Origin: Embiotoca jacksoni | Taxonomy: Eukaryota > Chordata > Actinopteri > Embiotocidae | Length of the DNA stretch: 64,000 nucleotides | Reading direction: 5' to 3' | Assembly: GCA_022577435.1 (NCBI GenBank) | Contig: JAKOON010000159.1 | Span: 1-64,000 of the forward strand | The notes under the pieces: generated by a model | The model's database searches: none | What the model saw: the letters and a program-made list of their open reading frames with translations, nothing else | Told to the model about the DNA's origin: nothing | Program-made: the position numbers and the translations under genes | Part shown: one piece after another, positions 33,293 to 47,200 of the stretch | Layout: the number at the start of each line of letters is the position of its first letter | Position numbering within the stretch: position 1 is the first letter of the stretch

Positions 33293-35555
33293 CCCATTTG
33301 CCATAGTAGTGATGAAGAAATTTGTTCGTAAACACTTAGTTTAAGCCGTAAAGCAGTTTTATGCTGTTTTTGAGCTTCTCTCGCTGAGATAAGGCTGTTT
33401 TTGAAACATTGTGTTTCCTGTGAAATTGTCCACACAAAGTGACTTGAAACCACTTTGCCCATGTAGTGTATCCCATTTGCCAAAGTTCTGAGTATGAAAC
33501 TTGTTTGTAAACACTTAGTTTAAGCCGCGGCGCTGTGATGCAGTTTTACATTAGGATGAGAAAGTGAGTCTTGAAATGCTGTTTTCTGTGTAATTGCAGA
33601 CACAAAGTGAAGCCACATTGGCCATGTAGTGTATCCCATTTGCTGATGAAGAAATTTGTTCGTAAACACTTAGTTTAAGCCGTGGCACTGTAAAGCAGTT
33701 TTATGCTGTTTTTGAGCTTCTCTCGCTGAGATAAGGCTGTTTTTGAAACATTGTGTTTCCTGTCAAATTGTCCACACAAAGTTACTTGAAACCACTTTGT
33801 CCATGTTGTTTATCCCATTTGCCATAGTAGTGATGAAGAAATTTGTTCGTAAACACTTAGTTTAAGCCGTAAAGCAGTTTTATGCTGTTTTTGAGCTTCT
33901 CTCGCTGAGATAAGGCTGTTTTTGAAACATTGTGTTTCCTGTGAAATTGTCCACACAAAGTGACTTGAAACCACTTTGTCCATGTTGTTTATCCCATTTG
34001 CCATAGTAGTGATGAAGAAATTTGTTCGTAAACACTTAGTTTAAGCTGTAAAGCAGTTTTATGCTGTTTTTGAGCTTCTCTCGCTGAGATAAGGCTGTTT
34101 TTGAAACATTGTGTTTCCTGTGAAATTGTCCACACAAAGTGACTTGAAACCACTTTGCCCATGTAGTGTATCCCATTTGCCAAAGTTCTGAGTATGAAAC
34201 TTGTTTGTAAACACTTAGTTTCAGCCGCGGCGCTGTGATGCAGTTTTACATTAGGATGAGAAAGTGAGTCTTGAAATGCTGTTTTCTGTGTAATTGCAGA
34301 CACAAAGTGAAGCCACATTGGCCATGTAGTGTATCCCATTTGCTGATGAAGAAATTTGTTCGTAAACACTTAGTTTAAGCCGTGGCACTGTAAAGCAGTT
34401 TTATGCTGTTTTTGAGCTTCTCTCGCTGAGATAAGGCTGTTTTTGAAACATTGTGTTTCCTGTCAAATTGTCCACACAAAGTGACTTGAAACCACTTTGT
34501 CCATGTTGTTTATCCCATTTGCCATAGTAGTGATGAAGAAATTTGTTCGTAAACACTTAGTTTAAGCAGTAAAGCAGTTTTATGCTGTTTTTGAGCTTCT
34601 CTCGCTGAGATAAGGCTGTTTTTGAAACATTGTGTTTCCTGTCAAATTGTCCACACAAAGTGACTTGAAACCACTTTGTCCATGTTGTTTATCCCATTTG
34701 CCATAGTAGTGATGAAGAAATTTGTTCGTAAACACTTAGTTTAAGCTGTAAAGCAGTTTTATGCTGTTTTTGAGCTTCTCTCGCTGAGATAAGGCTGTTT
34801 TTGAAACATTGTGTTTCCTGTGAAATTGTCCACACAAAGTGACTTGAAACCACTTTGCCCATGTAGTGTATCCCATTTGCCAAAGTTCTGAGTATGAAAC
34901 TTGTTTGTAAACACTTAGTTCAAGCCGCGGCGCTGTGATGCAGTTTTACATTAGGATGAGAAAGTGAGTCTTGAAATGCTGTTTTCTGTGTAATTGCAGA
35001 CACAAAGTGAATCCACATTGGCCATGTAGTGTATCCCATTTGCTGATGAAGAAATTTGTTCGTAAACACTTAGTTTAAGCCGTGGCACTGTAAAGCAGTT
35101 TTATGCTGTTTTTGAGCTTCTCTCGCTGAGATAAGGCTGTTTTTGAAACATTGTGTTTCCTGTGAAATTGTCCACACAAAGTGACTTGAAACCACTTTGT
35201 CCATGTTGTTTATCCCATTTGCCATAGTAGTGATGAAGAAATTTGTTCGTAAACACTTAGTTTAAGCCGTAAAGCAGTTTTATGCTGTTTTTGAGCTTCT
35301 CTCGCTGAGATAAGGCTGTTTTTGAAACATTGTGTTTCCTGTGAAATTGTCCACACAAAGTGACTTGAAACCACTTTGCCCATGTAGTGTATCCCATTTG
35401 CCAAAGTTCTGAGTGTGAAACTTGTTTGTAAACACTTAGTTTAAGCCGCGGCGCTGTGATGCAGTTTTACATTAGGATGAGAAAGTGAGTCTTGAAATGC
35501 TGTTTTCTGTGTAATTGCAGACACAAAGTGAAGCCACATTGGCCATGTAGTGTAT

Positions 35556-35726
35556 CCCATTTGCTGATGAAGAAATTTGTTCGTAAACACTTAGTTTAAG
35601 CTGTAAAGCAGTTTTATGCTGTTTTTGAGCTTCTCTCGCTGAGATAAGGCTGTTTTTGAAACATTGTGTTTCCTGTGAAATTGTCCACACAAAGTGACTT
35701 GAAACCACTTTGCCCATGTAGTATAT
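35556..35726 (+). repeat. Second monomer Cm (171 bp), gctgtaaag form
   Basis: The architecture matches 15862, but with gctgtaaag and a tail variant gtagtatat. It precedes the hybrid at 35727. The gctg base and the different neighbours suggest an origin separate from the 15862 unit. Confidence 0.88.
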
Positions 35727-35913
35727 CCCATTTGCCAAAGTTCTGAGTATGAAACTTGTTTGTAAACACTTAGTTTAAGCCGCGGCACTGTAAAGCAGTT
35801 TTATGCTGTTTTTGAGCTTCTCTCGCTGAGATAAGGCTGTTTTTGAAACATTGTGTTTCCTGTCAAATTGTCCACACAAAGTGACTTGAAACCACTTTGT
35901 CCATGTTGTTTAT
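35727..35913 (+). repeat. Independent B/C-type hybrid monomer (187 bp)
   Basis: The B 5' part runs through ccgcggc and then reads actgtaaagcagttttatg, the C/D sequence. The switch lies at about 35781-35790, roughly 70 bp earlier in relative terms than would allow the gatgcag seen in all other H units. This is therefore a separate recombination event. It follows a tail-P Cm unit (35556), and the next unit lacks 4 bases at its start (tattttgcc). Confidence 0.88.
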
Positions 35914-38900
35914 TTTGCCATAGTAGTGATGAAGAAATTTGTTCGTAAACCACTTAGTTTAAGCAGTAAAGCAGTTTTATGCTGTTTTTGAGCTTCTCTC
36001 GCTGAGATAAGGCTGTTTTTGAAACATTGTGTTTCCTGTCAAATTGTCCACACAAAGTGACTTGAAACCTACTTTGTCCATGTTGTTTATCCCATTTGCC
36101 ATAGTAGTGATGAAGAAATTTGTTCGTAAACACTTAGTTTAAGCTGTAAAGCAGTTTTATGCTGTTTTTGAGCTTCTCTCGCTGAGATAAGGCTGTTTTT
36201 GAAACATTGTGTTTCCTGTGAAATTGTCCACACAAAGTGACTTGAACCACTTTGTCCATGTTGTTTTATCCCATTTGCCATAGTAGTGATGAAGAAATTT
36301 GTTCGTAAACACTTAGTTTAAGCCGTAAAGCAGTTTTATGCTGTTTTTGAGCTTCTCTCGCTGAGATAAGGCTGTTTTGAAACATTGTGTTTCCTGTGAA
36401 ATTGTCCACACAAAGTGACTTGAAACCACTTTGTCCATGTTGTTTATCCCATTTGCCATAGTAGTGATGAAGAAATTTGTTCGTAAACACTTAGTTTAAG
36501 CTGTAAAGCAGTTTTATGCTGTTTTTGAGCTTCTCTCGCTGAGATAAGGCTGTTTTTGAAACATTGTGTTTCCTGTGAAATTGTCCACACAAAGTGACTT
36601 GAAACCACTTTGCCCATGTAGTGTATCCCATTTGCCAAAGTTCTGAGTGTGAAACTTGCTTGTAAACACTTAGTTTAAGCCGCGGCGCTGTGATGCAGTT
36701 TTACATTAGGATGAGAAAGTGAGTCTTGAAATGCTGTTTTCTGTGTAATTGCAGACACAAAGTGAAGCCACATTGGCCATGTAGTGTATCCCATTTGCTG
36801 ATGAAGAAATTTGTTCGTAAACACTTAGTTTAAGCCGTGGCACTGTAAAGCAGTTTTATGCTGTTTTTGAGCTTCTCATCGCTGAGATAAGGCTGTTTTT
36901 GAAACATTGTGTTTCCTGTGAAATTGTCCACACAAATTGACTTGAAACCACTTTGTCCATGTTGTTTATCCCATTTGCCATAGTAGTGATGAAGAAATTT
37001 GTTCGTAAACACTTAGTTTAAGCCGTGGCACTGTAAAGCAGTTTTATGCTGTTTTTGAGCTTCTCTCGCTGAGATAAGGCTGTTTTTGAAACATTGTGTT
37101 CCCTGTCAAATTGTCCACACAAAGTGACTTGAAACCACTTTGTCCATGTTGTTTATCCCATTTGCCATAGTAGTGATGAAGAAATTTGTTCGTAAAACAC
37201 TTAGTTTAAGCTGTAAAGCAGTTTTATGCTGTTTTTGAGCTTCTCTCGCTGAGATAAGGCTGTTTTTTGAAACATTGTGTTTCCTGTGAAATTGTCCACA
37301 CAAAGTGACTTGAAACCACTTTGTCCATGTTGTTTATCCCATTTGCCATAGTAGTGATGAAGAAATTTGTTCGTAAACACTTAGTTTAAGCTGTAAAGCA
37401 GTTTTATGCTGTTTTTGAGCTTCTCTCGCTGAGATAAGGCTGTTTTTGAAACATTGTGTTTCCTGTGAAATTGTCCACACAAAGTGACTTGAAACCACTT
37501 TGCCCATGTAGTGTATCCCATTTGCCAAAGTTCTGAGTATGAAACTTGTTTGTAAACACTTAGTTTCAGCCGCGGCGCTGTGATGCAGTTTTACATTAGG
37601 ATGAGAAAGTGAGTCTTGAAATGCTGTTTTCTGTGTAATTGCAGACACAAAGTGAAGCCACATTGGCCATGTAGTGTATCCCATTTGCTGATGAAGAAAT
37701 TTGTTCGTAAACACTTAGTTTAAGCCGTGGCACTGTAAAGCAGTTTTATGCTGTTTTTGAGCTTCTCTCGCTGAGATAAGGCTGTTTTTGAAACATTGTG
37801 TTTCCTGTCAAATTGTCCACACAAAGTGACTTGAAACCACTTTGTCCATGTTGTTTATCCCATTTGCCATAGTAAGTGATGAAGAAATTTGTTCGTAAAC
37901 ACTTAGTTTAAGCCGTAAAGCAGTTTTATGCTGTTTTTGAGCTTCTCTCCGCTGAGATAAGGCTGTTTTTGAAACATTGTGTTTCCTGTCAAATTGTCCA
38001 CACAAAGTGACTTGAAACCACTTTGTCCATGTTGTTTATTCCCATTTGCCATAGTAGTGATGAAGAAATTTGTTCGTAAACACTTAGTTTAAGCTGTAAA
38101 GCAGTTTTATGCTGTTTTTGAGCTTCTCTCGCTGAGATAAGGCTGTTTTTGAAACATTGTGTTTCCTGTGAAATTGTCCACACAAAGTGACTTGAACCAC
38201 TTTGCCCATGTAGTGTATCCCATTTGCCAAAGTTCTGAGTGTGAAACTTGTTTGTAAACACTTAGTTTAAGCCGCGGCGCTGTGATGCAGTTTTACATTA
38301 GCATGAGAAAGTGAGTCTTGAAATGCTGTTTTCTGTGTAATTGCAGACACAAAGTGAAGCCACATTGGCCATGTAGTGTATCCCATTTGCTGATGAAGAA
38401 ATTTGTTCGTAAACACTTAGTTTAAGCCGTGGCACTGTAAAGCAGTTTTATGCTGTTTTTGAGCTTCTCTCGCTGAGATAAGGCTGTTTTTGAAACATTG
38501 TGTTTCCTGTGAAATTGTCCACACAAATTGACTTGAAACCACTTTGTCCATGTTGTTTATCCCATTTGCCATAGTAGTGATGAAGAAATTTGTTCGTAAA
38601 CACTTAGTTTAAGCCGTGGCACTGTAAAGCAGTTTTATGCTGTTTTTGAGCTTCTCTCGCTGAGATAAGGCTGTTTTTGAAACATTGTGTTCCCTGTCAA
38701 ATTGTCCACACAAAGTGACTTGAAACCACTTTGTCCATGTTGTTTATCCATTTGCCATAGTAGTGATGAAGAAATTTGTTCGTAAACACTTAGTTTAAGC
38801 AGTAAAGCAGTTTTATGCTGTTTTTGAGCTTCTCTCGCTGAGATAAGGCTGTTTTTTGAAACATTGTGTTTCCTGTCAAATTGTCCACACAAAGTGACTT

Positions 38901-41900
38901 GAAACCACTTTGTCCATGTTGTTTATCCCATTTGCCATAGTAGTGATGAAGAAATTTGTTCGTAAACACTTAGTTTAAGCTGTAAAGCAGTTTTATGCTG
39001 TTTTTGAGCTTCTCTCGCTGAGATAAGGCTGTTTTTGAAACATTGTGTTTTCCTGTGAAATTGTCCACACAAAGTGACTTGAAACCACTTTGCCCATGTA
39101 GTGTATCCCATTTGCCAAAGTTCTGAGTATGAAACTTGTTTGTAAACACTTAGTTCAAGCCGCGGCGCTGTGATGCAGTTTTACATTAGGATGAGAAAGT
39201 GAGTCTTGAAATGCTTTTTTCTGTGTAATTGCAGACACAAAGTGAATCCACATTGGCCATGTAGTGTATCCCATTTGCTGATGAAGAAATTTGTTCGTAA
39301 ACACTTAGTTTAAGCCGTGGCACTGTAAAGCAGTTTTATGCTGTTTTTGAGCTTCTCTCGCTGAGATAAGGCTGTTTTTGAAACATTGTGTTTCCTGTGA
39401 AATTGTCCACACAAAGTGACTTGAAACCACTTTGTCCATGTTGTTTTATCCCATTTGCCATAGTAGTGATGAAGAAATTTGTTCGTAAACACTTAGTTTA
39501 AGCCGTAAAGCAGTTTTATGCTGTTTTTGAGCTTCTCTCGCTGAGATAAGGCTGTTTTTGAAACATTGTGTTTCCTGTGAAATTGTCCACACAAAGTGAC
39601 TTGAAACCACTTTGCCCATGTAGTGTATCCCATTTGCCAAAGTTCTGAGTATGAAAACTTGTTTGTAACACTTAGTTTAAGCCGCGGCGCTGTGATGCAG
39701 TTTTACATTAGGATGAGAAAGTGAGTCTTGAAATGCTGTTTTCTGTGTAATTGCAGACACAAAGTGAAGCCACATTGGCCATGTAGTGTATCCCATTTGC
39801 TGATGAAGAAATTTGTTCGTAAACACTTAGTTTAAGCCGTGGCACTGTAAAGCAGTTTTATGCTGTTTTTGAGCTTCTCTCGCTGAGATAAGGCTGTTTT
39901 TGAAACATTGTGTTTCCTGTGAAATTGTCCACACAAAGTGACTTGAAACCACTTTGTCCATGTTGTTTATCCCATTTGCCATAGTAGTGATGAAGAAATT
40001 TGTTCGTAAACACTTAGTTTAAGCTGTAAAGCAGTTTTATGCTGTTTTTGAGCTTCTCTCGCTGAGATAAGGCTGTTTTTGAAACATTGTGTTTCCTGTC
40101 AAATTGTCCACACAAAGTGACTTGAAACCACTTTGTCCATGTTGTTTATCCCATTTGCCATAGTAGTGATGAAGAAATTTGTTCGTAAACACTTAGTTTA
40201 AGCCGTAAAGCAGTTTTTATGCTGTTTTTGAGCTTCTCTCGCTGAGATAAGGCTGTTTTTGAAACATTGTGTTTCCTGTGAAATTGTCCACACAAAGTGA
40301 CTTGAAACCACTTTGTCCATGTTGTTTATCCCATTTGCCATAGTAGTGATGAAGAAATTTGTTCGTAAACACTTAGTTTAAGCTGTAAAGCAGTTTTTAT
40401 GCTGTTTTTGAGCTTCTCTCGCTGAGATAAGGCTGTTTTTGAAACATTGTGTTTCCTGTGAAATTGTCCACACAAAGTGACTTGAAACCACTTTGTCCAT
40501 GTTGTTTATCCCATTTGCCATAGTAGTGATGAAGAAATTTGTTCGTAAACACTTAGTTTTAAGCCGTAAAGCAGTTTTATGCTGTTTTTGAGCTTCTCTC
40601 GCTGAGATAAGGCTGTTTTTGAAACATTGTGTTTCCTGTGAAATTGTCCACACAAAGTGACTTGAAACCACTTTGTCCCATGTTGTTTATCCCATTTGCC
40701 ATAGTAGTGATGAAGAAATTTTGTTCGTAAACACTTAGTTTAAGCTGTAAAGCAGTTTTATGCTGTTTTTGAGCTTCTCTCGCTGAGATAAGGCTGTTTT
40801 TGAAACATTGTGTTTCCTGTCAAATTGTCCACACAAAGTGACTTGAAACCACTTTGTCCATGTTGTTTATCCCATTTGCCATAGTAGTGATGAAGAAATT
40901 TGTTCGTAAACACTTAGTTTAAGCCGTAAAGCAGTTTTATGCTGTTTTTGAGCTTCTCCTCGCTGAGATAAGGCTGTTTTTGAAACATTGTGTTTCCTGT
41001 GAAATTGTCCACACAAAGTGACTTGAAACCACTTTGTCCATGTTGTTTATCCCATTTGCCATAGTAGTGATGAAGAAATTTGTTCGTAAACACTTAGTTT
41101 AAGCTGTAAAGCAGTTTTATGCTGTTTTTGAGCTTCTCTCGCTGAGATAAGGCTGTTTTTGAAACATTGTGTTTCCTGTGAAATTGTCCACACAAAGTGA
41201 CTTGAAACCACTTTGTCCATGTTGTTTATCCCATTTGCCATAGTAGTGATGAAGAAATTTGTTCGTAAACACTTAGTTTAAGCCGTAAAGCAGTTTTATG
41301 CTGTTTTTGAGCTTCTCTCGCTGAGATAAGGCTGTTTTTGAAACATTGTGTTTCCTGTGAAATTGTCCACACAAAGTGACTTGAAACCACTTTGTCCATG
41401 TTGTTTATCCCATTTGCCATAGTAGTGATGAAGAAATTTGTTCGTAAACACTTAGTTTAAGCTGTAAAGCAGTTTTTATGCTGTTTTTGAGCTTCTCTCG
41501 CTGAGATAAGGCTGTTTTGAAACATTGTGTTTCCTGTGAAATTGTCCACACAAATTGACTTGAAACCACTTTGTCCATGTTGTTTATCCCATTTGCCATA
41601 GTAGTGATGAAGAAATTTGTTCGTAAACACTTAGTTTAAGCCGTGGCACTGTAAAGCAGTTTTATGCTGTTTTTGAGCTTCTCTCGCTGAGATAGGCTGT
41701 TTTTGAAACATTGTGTTCCCTGTCAAATTGTCCACACAAAGTGACTTGAAACCACTTTGTCCATGTTGTTTATCCCCATTTGCCATAGTAGTGATGAGAA
41801 ATTTGTTCGTAAACACTTAGTTTAAGCAGTAAAGCAGTTTTATGCTGTTTTGAGCTTCTCTCGCTGAGATAAGGCTGTTTTTGAAACATTGTGTTTCCTG

Positions 41901-44245
41901 TCAAATTGTCCACACAAAGTGACTTGAAACCACTTTGTCCATGTTGTTTATCCCATTTGCCATAGTAGTGATGAAGAAATTTGTTCGTAAACACTTAGTT
42001 TAAGCTGTAAAGCAGTTTTATGCTGTTTTGAGCTTCTCTCGCTGAGATAAGGCTGTTTTTGAAACATTGTGTTTCCTGTGAAATTGTCCACACAAAGTGA
42101 CTTGAAACCACTTTGCCCATGTAGTGTATCCCATTTGCCAAGTTCTGAGTATGAAACTTGTTTGTAAACACTTAGTTCAAGCCGCGGCGCTGTGATGCAG
42201 TTTTACATTAGGATGAGAAAGTGAGTCTTGAAATGCTTTTTTCTGTGTAATTGCAGACACAAAGTGAATCCACATTGGCCATGTAGTGTATCCCATTTGC
42301 TGATGAAGAAATTTGTTCGTAAACACTTAGTTTAAGCCGTGGCACTGTAAAGCAGTTTTATGCTGTTTTTTGAGCTTCTCTCGCTGAGATAAGGCTGTTT
42401 TTGAAACATTGTGTTTCCTGTGAAATTGTCCACACAAAGTGACTTGAAACCACTTTGTCCATGTTGTTTATCCCATTTGCCATAGTAGTGATGAAGAAAT
42501 TTGTTCGTAAACACTTAGTTTAAGCCGTAAAGCAGTTTTATGCTGTTTTGAGCTTCTCTCGCTGAGATAAGGCTGTTTTTGAAACATTGTGTTTCCTGTG
42601 AAATTGTCCACACAAAGTGACTTGAAACCACTTTGCCCATGTAGTGTATCCCATTTGCCAAAGTTCTGAGTATGAAACTTGTTTGTAAACACTTAGTTTA
42701 AGCCGCGGCGCTGTGATGCAGTTTTACATTAGGATGAGAAAGTGAGTCTTGAAATGCTGTTTTCTGTGTAATTGCAGACACAAAGTGAAGCCACATTGGC
42801 CATGTAGTGTATCCCATTTGCTGATGAAGAAATTTGTTCGTAAACACTTAGTTTAAGCCGTGGCACTGTAAAGCAGTTTTATGCTGTTTTTGAGCTTCTC
42901 TCGCTGAGATAAGGCTGTTTTTGAAACATTGTGTTTCCTGTGAAATTGTCCACACAAAGTGACTTGAAACCACTTTGTCCATGTTGTTTATCCCATTTGC
43001 CATAGTAGTGATGAAGAAATTTGTTCGTAAACACTTAGTTTAAGCTGTAAAGCAGTTTTATGCTGTTTTTGAGCTTCTCTCGCTGAGATAAGGCTGTTTT
43101 TGAAACATTGTGTTTCCTGTCAAATTGTCCACACAAAGTGACTTGAAACCACTTTGTCCATGTTGTTTATCCCATTTGCCATAGTAGTGATGAAGAAATT
43201 TGTTCGTAAACACTTAGTTTAAGCCGTAAAGCAGTTTTATGCTGTTTTTGAGCTTCTCTCGCTGAGATAAGGCTGTTTTTGAAACATTGTGTTTCCTGTG
43301 AAATTGTCCACACAAAGTGACTTGAAACCACTTTGTCCATGTTGTTTATCCATTTGCCATAGTAGTGATGAAGAAATTTGTTCGTAAACACTTAGTTTAA
43401 GCTGTAAAGCAGTTTTATGCTGTTTTTGAGCTTCTCTCGCTGAGATAAAGGCTGTTTTTGAAACATTGTGTTTCCTGTGAAATTGTCCACACAAAGTGAC
43501 TTGAAACCACTTTGTCCATGTTGTTTATCCCATTTGCCATAGTAGTGATGAAGAAATTTGTTCGTAAACACTTAGTTTAAGCCGTAAAGCAGTTTTATGC
43601 TGTTTTTGAGCTTCTCTCGCTGAGATAAGGCTGTTTTTGAAACATTGTGTTTCCTGTGAAATTGTCCACACAAAGTGACTTGAAACCACTTTGTCCATGT
43701 TGTTTATCCCATTTGCCATAGTAGTGATGAAGAAATTTGTTCGTAAACACTTAGTTTAAGCTGTAAAGCAGTTTTATGCTGTTTTTGAGCTTCTCTCGCT
43801 GAGATAAGGCTGTTTTGAAACATTGTGTTTCCTGTCAAATTGTCCACACAAAGTGACTTGAAACCACTTTGTCCATGTTGTTTATCCCATTTGCCATAGT
43901 AGTGATGAAGAAATTTGTTCGTAAACACTTAGTTTAAGCCGTAAAGCAGTTTTATGCTGTTTTTGAGCTTCTCTCGCTGAGATAAGGCTGTTTTTGAAAC
44001 ATTGTGTTTCCTGTGAAATTGTCCACACAAAGTGACTTGAAACCACTTTGTCCATGTTGTTTATCCCATTTGCCATAGTAGTGATGAAGAAATTTGTTCG
44101 TAAACACTTAGTTTAAGCTGTAAAGCAGTTTTATGCTGTTTTTGAGCTTCTCTCGCTGAGATAAGGCTGTTTTTGAAACATTGTGTTTCCTGTGAAATTG
44201 TCCACACAAAGTGACTTGAAACCACTTTGTCCATGTTGTTTATCC
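35913..44245. other. Large cluster of one-base indels (probable consensus errors)
   Basis: About 40 one-base length changes occur here, for example near 35950, 36069, 36246, 36372, 36877, 37195, 37874, 37950, 38747, 38852, 39444, 39655, 40213, 40393, 40557, 40678, 40959, 41513, 41693, 41797, 41849, 42027, 42139, 42367, 42547, 43350, 43448 and 44244. Substitutions are rare. Past 44245 I see no length irregularity to the end of the window. Confidence 0.78.
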
Positions 44246-47200
44246 CCATTTGCCATAGTAGTGATGAAGAAATTTGTTCGTAAACACTTAGTTTAAGCCG
44301 TAAAGCAGTTTTATGCTGTTTTTGAGCTTCTCTCGCTGAGATAAGGCTGTTTTTGAAACATTGTGTTTCCTGTGAAATTGTCCACACAAAGTGACTTGAA
44401 ACCACTTTGTCCATGTTGTTTATCCCATTTGCCATAGTAGTGATGAAGAAATTTGTTCGTAAACACTTAGTTTAAGCTGTAAAGCAGTTTTATGCTGTTT
44501 TTGAGCTTCTCTCGCTGAGATAAGGCTGTTTTTGAAACATTGTGTTTCCTGTGAAATTGTCCACACAAAGTGACTTGAAACCACTTTGCCCATGTAGTGT
44601 ATCCCATTTGCCAAAGTTCTGAGTGTGAAACTTGTTTGTAAACACTTAGTTTAAGCCGCGGCGCTGTGATGCAGTTTTACATTAGCATGAGAAAGTGAGT
44701 CTTGAAATGCTGTTTTCTGTGTAATTGCAGACACAAAGTGAAGCCACATTGGCCATGTAGTGTATCCCATTTGCTGATGAAGAAATTTGTTCGTAAACAC
44801 TTAGTTTAAGCCGTGGCACTGTAAAGCAGTTTTATGCTGTTTTTGAGCTTCTCTCGCTGAGATAAGGCTGTTTTTGAAACATTGTGTTTCCTGTCAAATT
44901 GTCCACACAAAGTGACTTGAAACCACTTTGTCCATGTTGTTTATCCCATTTGCCATAGTAGTGATGAAGAAATTTGTTCGTAAACACTTAGTTTAAGCAG
45001 TAAAGCAGTTTTATGCTGTTTTTGAGCTTCTCTCGCTGAGATAAGGCTGTTTTTGAAACATTGTGTTTCCTGTCAAATTGTCCACACAAAGTGACTTGAA
45101 ACCACTTTGTCCATGTTGTTTATCCCATTTGCCATAGTAGTGATGAAGAAATTTGTTCGTAAACACTTAGTTTAAGCTGTAAAGCAGTTTTATGCTGTTT
45201 TTGAGCTTCTCTCGCTGAGATAAGGCTGTTTTTGAAACATTGTGTTTCCTGTGAAATTGTCCACACAAAGTGACTTGAAACCACTTTGCCCATGTAGTGT
45301 ATCCCATTTGCCAAAGTTCTGAGTATGAAACTTGTTTGTAAACACTTAGTTTCAGCCGCGGCGCTGTGATGCAGTTTTACATTAGGATGAGAAAGTGAGT
45401 CTTGAAATGCTGTTTTCTGTGTAATTGCAGACACAAAGTGAAGCCACATTGGCCATGTAGTGTATCCCATTTGCTGATGAAGAAATTTGTTCGTAAACAC
45501 TTAGTTTAAGCCGTGGCACTGTAAAGCAGTTTTATGCTGTTTTTGAGCTTCTCTCGCTGAGATAAGGCTGTTTTTGAAACATTGTGTTTCCTGTCAAATT
45601 GTCCACACAAAGTGACTTGAAACCACTTTGTCCATGTTGTTTATCCCATTTGCCATAGTAGTGATGAAGAAATTTGTTCGTAAACACTTAGTTTAAGCCG
45701 TAAAGCAGTTTTATGCTGTTTTTGAGCTTCTCTCGCTGAGATAAGGCTGTTTTTGAAACATTGTGTTTCCTGTGAAATTGTCCACACAAAGTGACTTGAA
45801 ACCACTTTGTCCATGTTGTTTATCCCATTTGCCATAGTAGTGATGAAGAAATTTGTTCGTAAACACTTAGTTTAAGCTGTAAAGCAGTTTTATGCTGTTT
45901 TTGAGCTTCTCTCGCTGAGATAAGGCTGTTTTTGAAACATTGTGTTTCCTGTGAAATTGTCCACACAAAGTGACTTGAAACCACTTTGTCCATGTTGTTT
46001 ATCCCATTTGCCATAGTAGTGATGAAGAAATTTGTTCGTAAACACTTAGTTTAAGCCGTAAAGCAGTTTTATGCTGTTTTTGAGCTTCTCTCGCTGAGAT
46101 AAGGCTGTTTTTGAAACATTGTGTTTCCTGTGAAATTGTCCACACAAAGTGACTTGAAACCACTTTGTCCATGTTGTTTATCCCATTTGCCATAGTAGTG
46201 ATGAAGAAATTTGTTCGTAAACACTTAGTTTAAGCTGTAAAGCAGTTTTATGCTGTTTTTGAGCTTCTCTCGCTGAGATAAGGCTGTTTTTGAAACATTG
46301 TGTTTCCTGTGAAATTGTCCACACAAATTGACTTGAAACCACTTTGTCCATGTTGTTTATCCCATTTGCCATAGTAGTGATGAAGAAATTTGTTCGTAAA
46401 CACTTAGTTTAAGCCGTGGCACTGTAAAGCAGTTTTATGCTGTTTTTGAGCTTCTCTCGCTGAGATAAGGCTGTTTTTGAAACATTGTGTTCCCTGTCAA
46501 ATTGTCCACACAAAGTGACTTGAAACCACTTTGTCCATGTTGTTTATCCCATTTGCCATAGTAGTGATGAAGAAATTTGTTCGTAAACACTTAGTTTAAG
46601 CAGTAAAGCAGTTTTATGCTGTTTTTGAGCTTCTCTCGCTGAGATAAGGCTGTTTTTGAAACATTGTGTTTCCTGTCAAATTGTCCACACAAAGTGACTT
46701 GAAACCACTTTGTCCATGTTGTTTATCCCATTTGCCATAGTAGTGATGAAGAAATTTGTTCGTAAACACTTAGTTTAAGCTGTAAAGCAGTTTTATGCTG
46801 TTTTTGAGCTTCTCTCGCTGAGATAAGGCTGTTTTTGAAACATTGTGTTTCCTGTGAAATTGTCCACACAAAGTGACTTGAAACCACTTTGCCCATGTAG
46901 TGTATCCCATTTGCCAAAGTTCTGAGTATGAAACTTGTTTGTAAACACTTAGTTCAAGCCGCGGCGCTGTGATGCAGTTTTACATTAGGATGAGAAAGTG
47001 AGTCTTGAAATGCTTTTTTCTGTGTAATTGCAGACACAAAGTGAATCCACATTGGCCATGTAGTGTATCCCATTTGCTGATGAAGAAATTTGTTCGTAAA
47101 CACTTAGTTTAAGCCGTGGCACTGTAAAGCAGTTTTATGCTGTTTTTGAGCTTCTCTCGCTGAGATAAGGCTGTTTTTGAAACATTGTGTTTCCTGTGAA

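Larger units (their letters stand above)
32279..39970 (+). repeat. Monomer map, 32279-39970
   Basis: Unit starts: A 32279, Ap 32458, Bt 32637, C 32800, A 32979 fused to A 33125, Ap 33293, Ba 33472, C 33635, A 33814, Ap 33993, Bc 34172, C 34335, A 34514, Ap 34693, Bt 34872, C 35035, Ap 35214, Bg 35393, Cm 35556, H-like 35727, A 35914, A 36091, A 36270, Ap 36448, Bg 36627, Cx 36790, D 36970, A 37157, Ap 37338, Bc 37517, C 37680, A 37859, Ap 38041, Bg 38219, Cx 38382, D 38561, A 38748, Ap 38927, Bt 39107, C 39270, Ap 39450, Ba 39629, C 39792. That is 44 units. From 35914 on, many lengths are off by 1-4 bp. Confidence 0.9.

Noticed and set aside
35913..44245. Old, decaying satellite layer flanking a younger core
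   Set aside because: Age should bring many substitutions, but the differences are almost all one-base indels in runs, and HOR markers remain intact.
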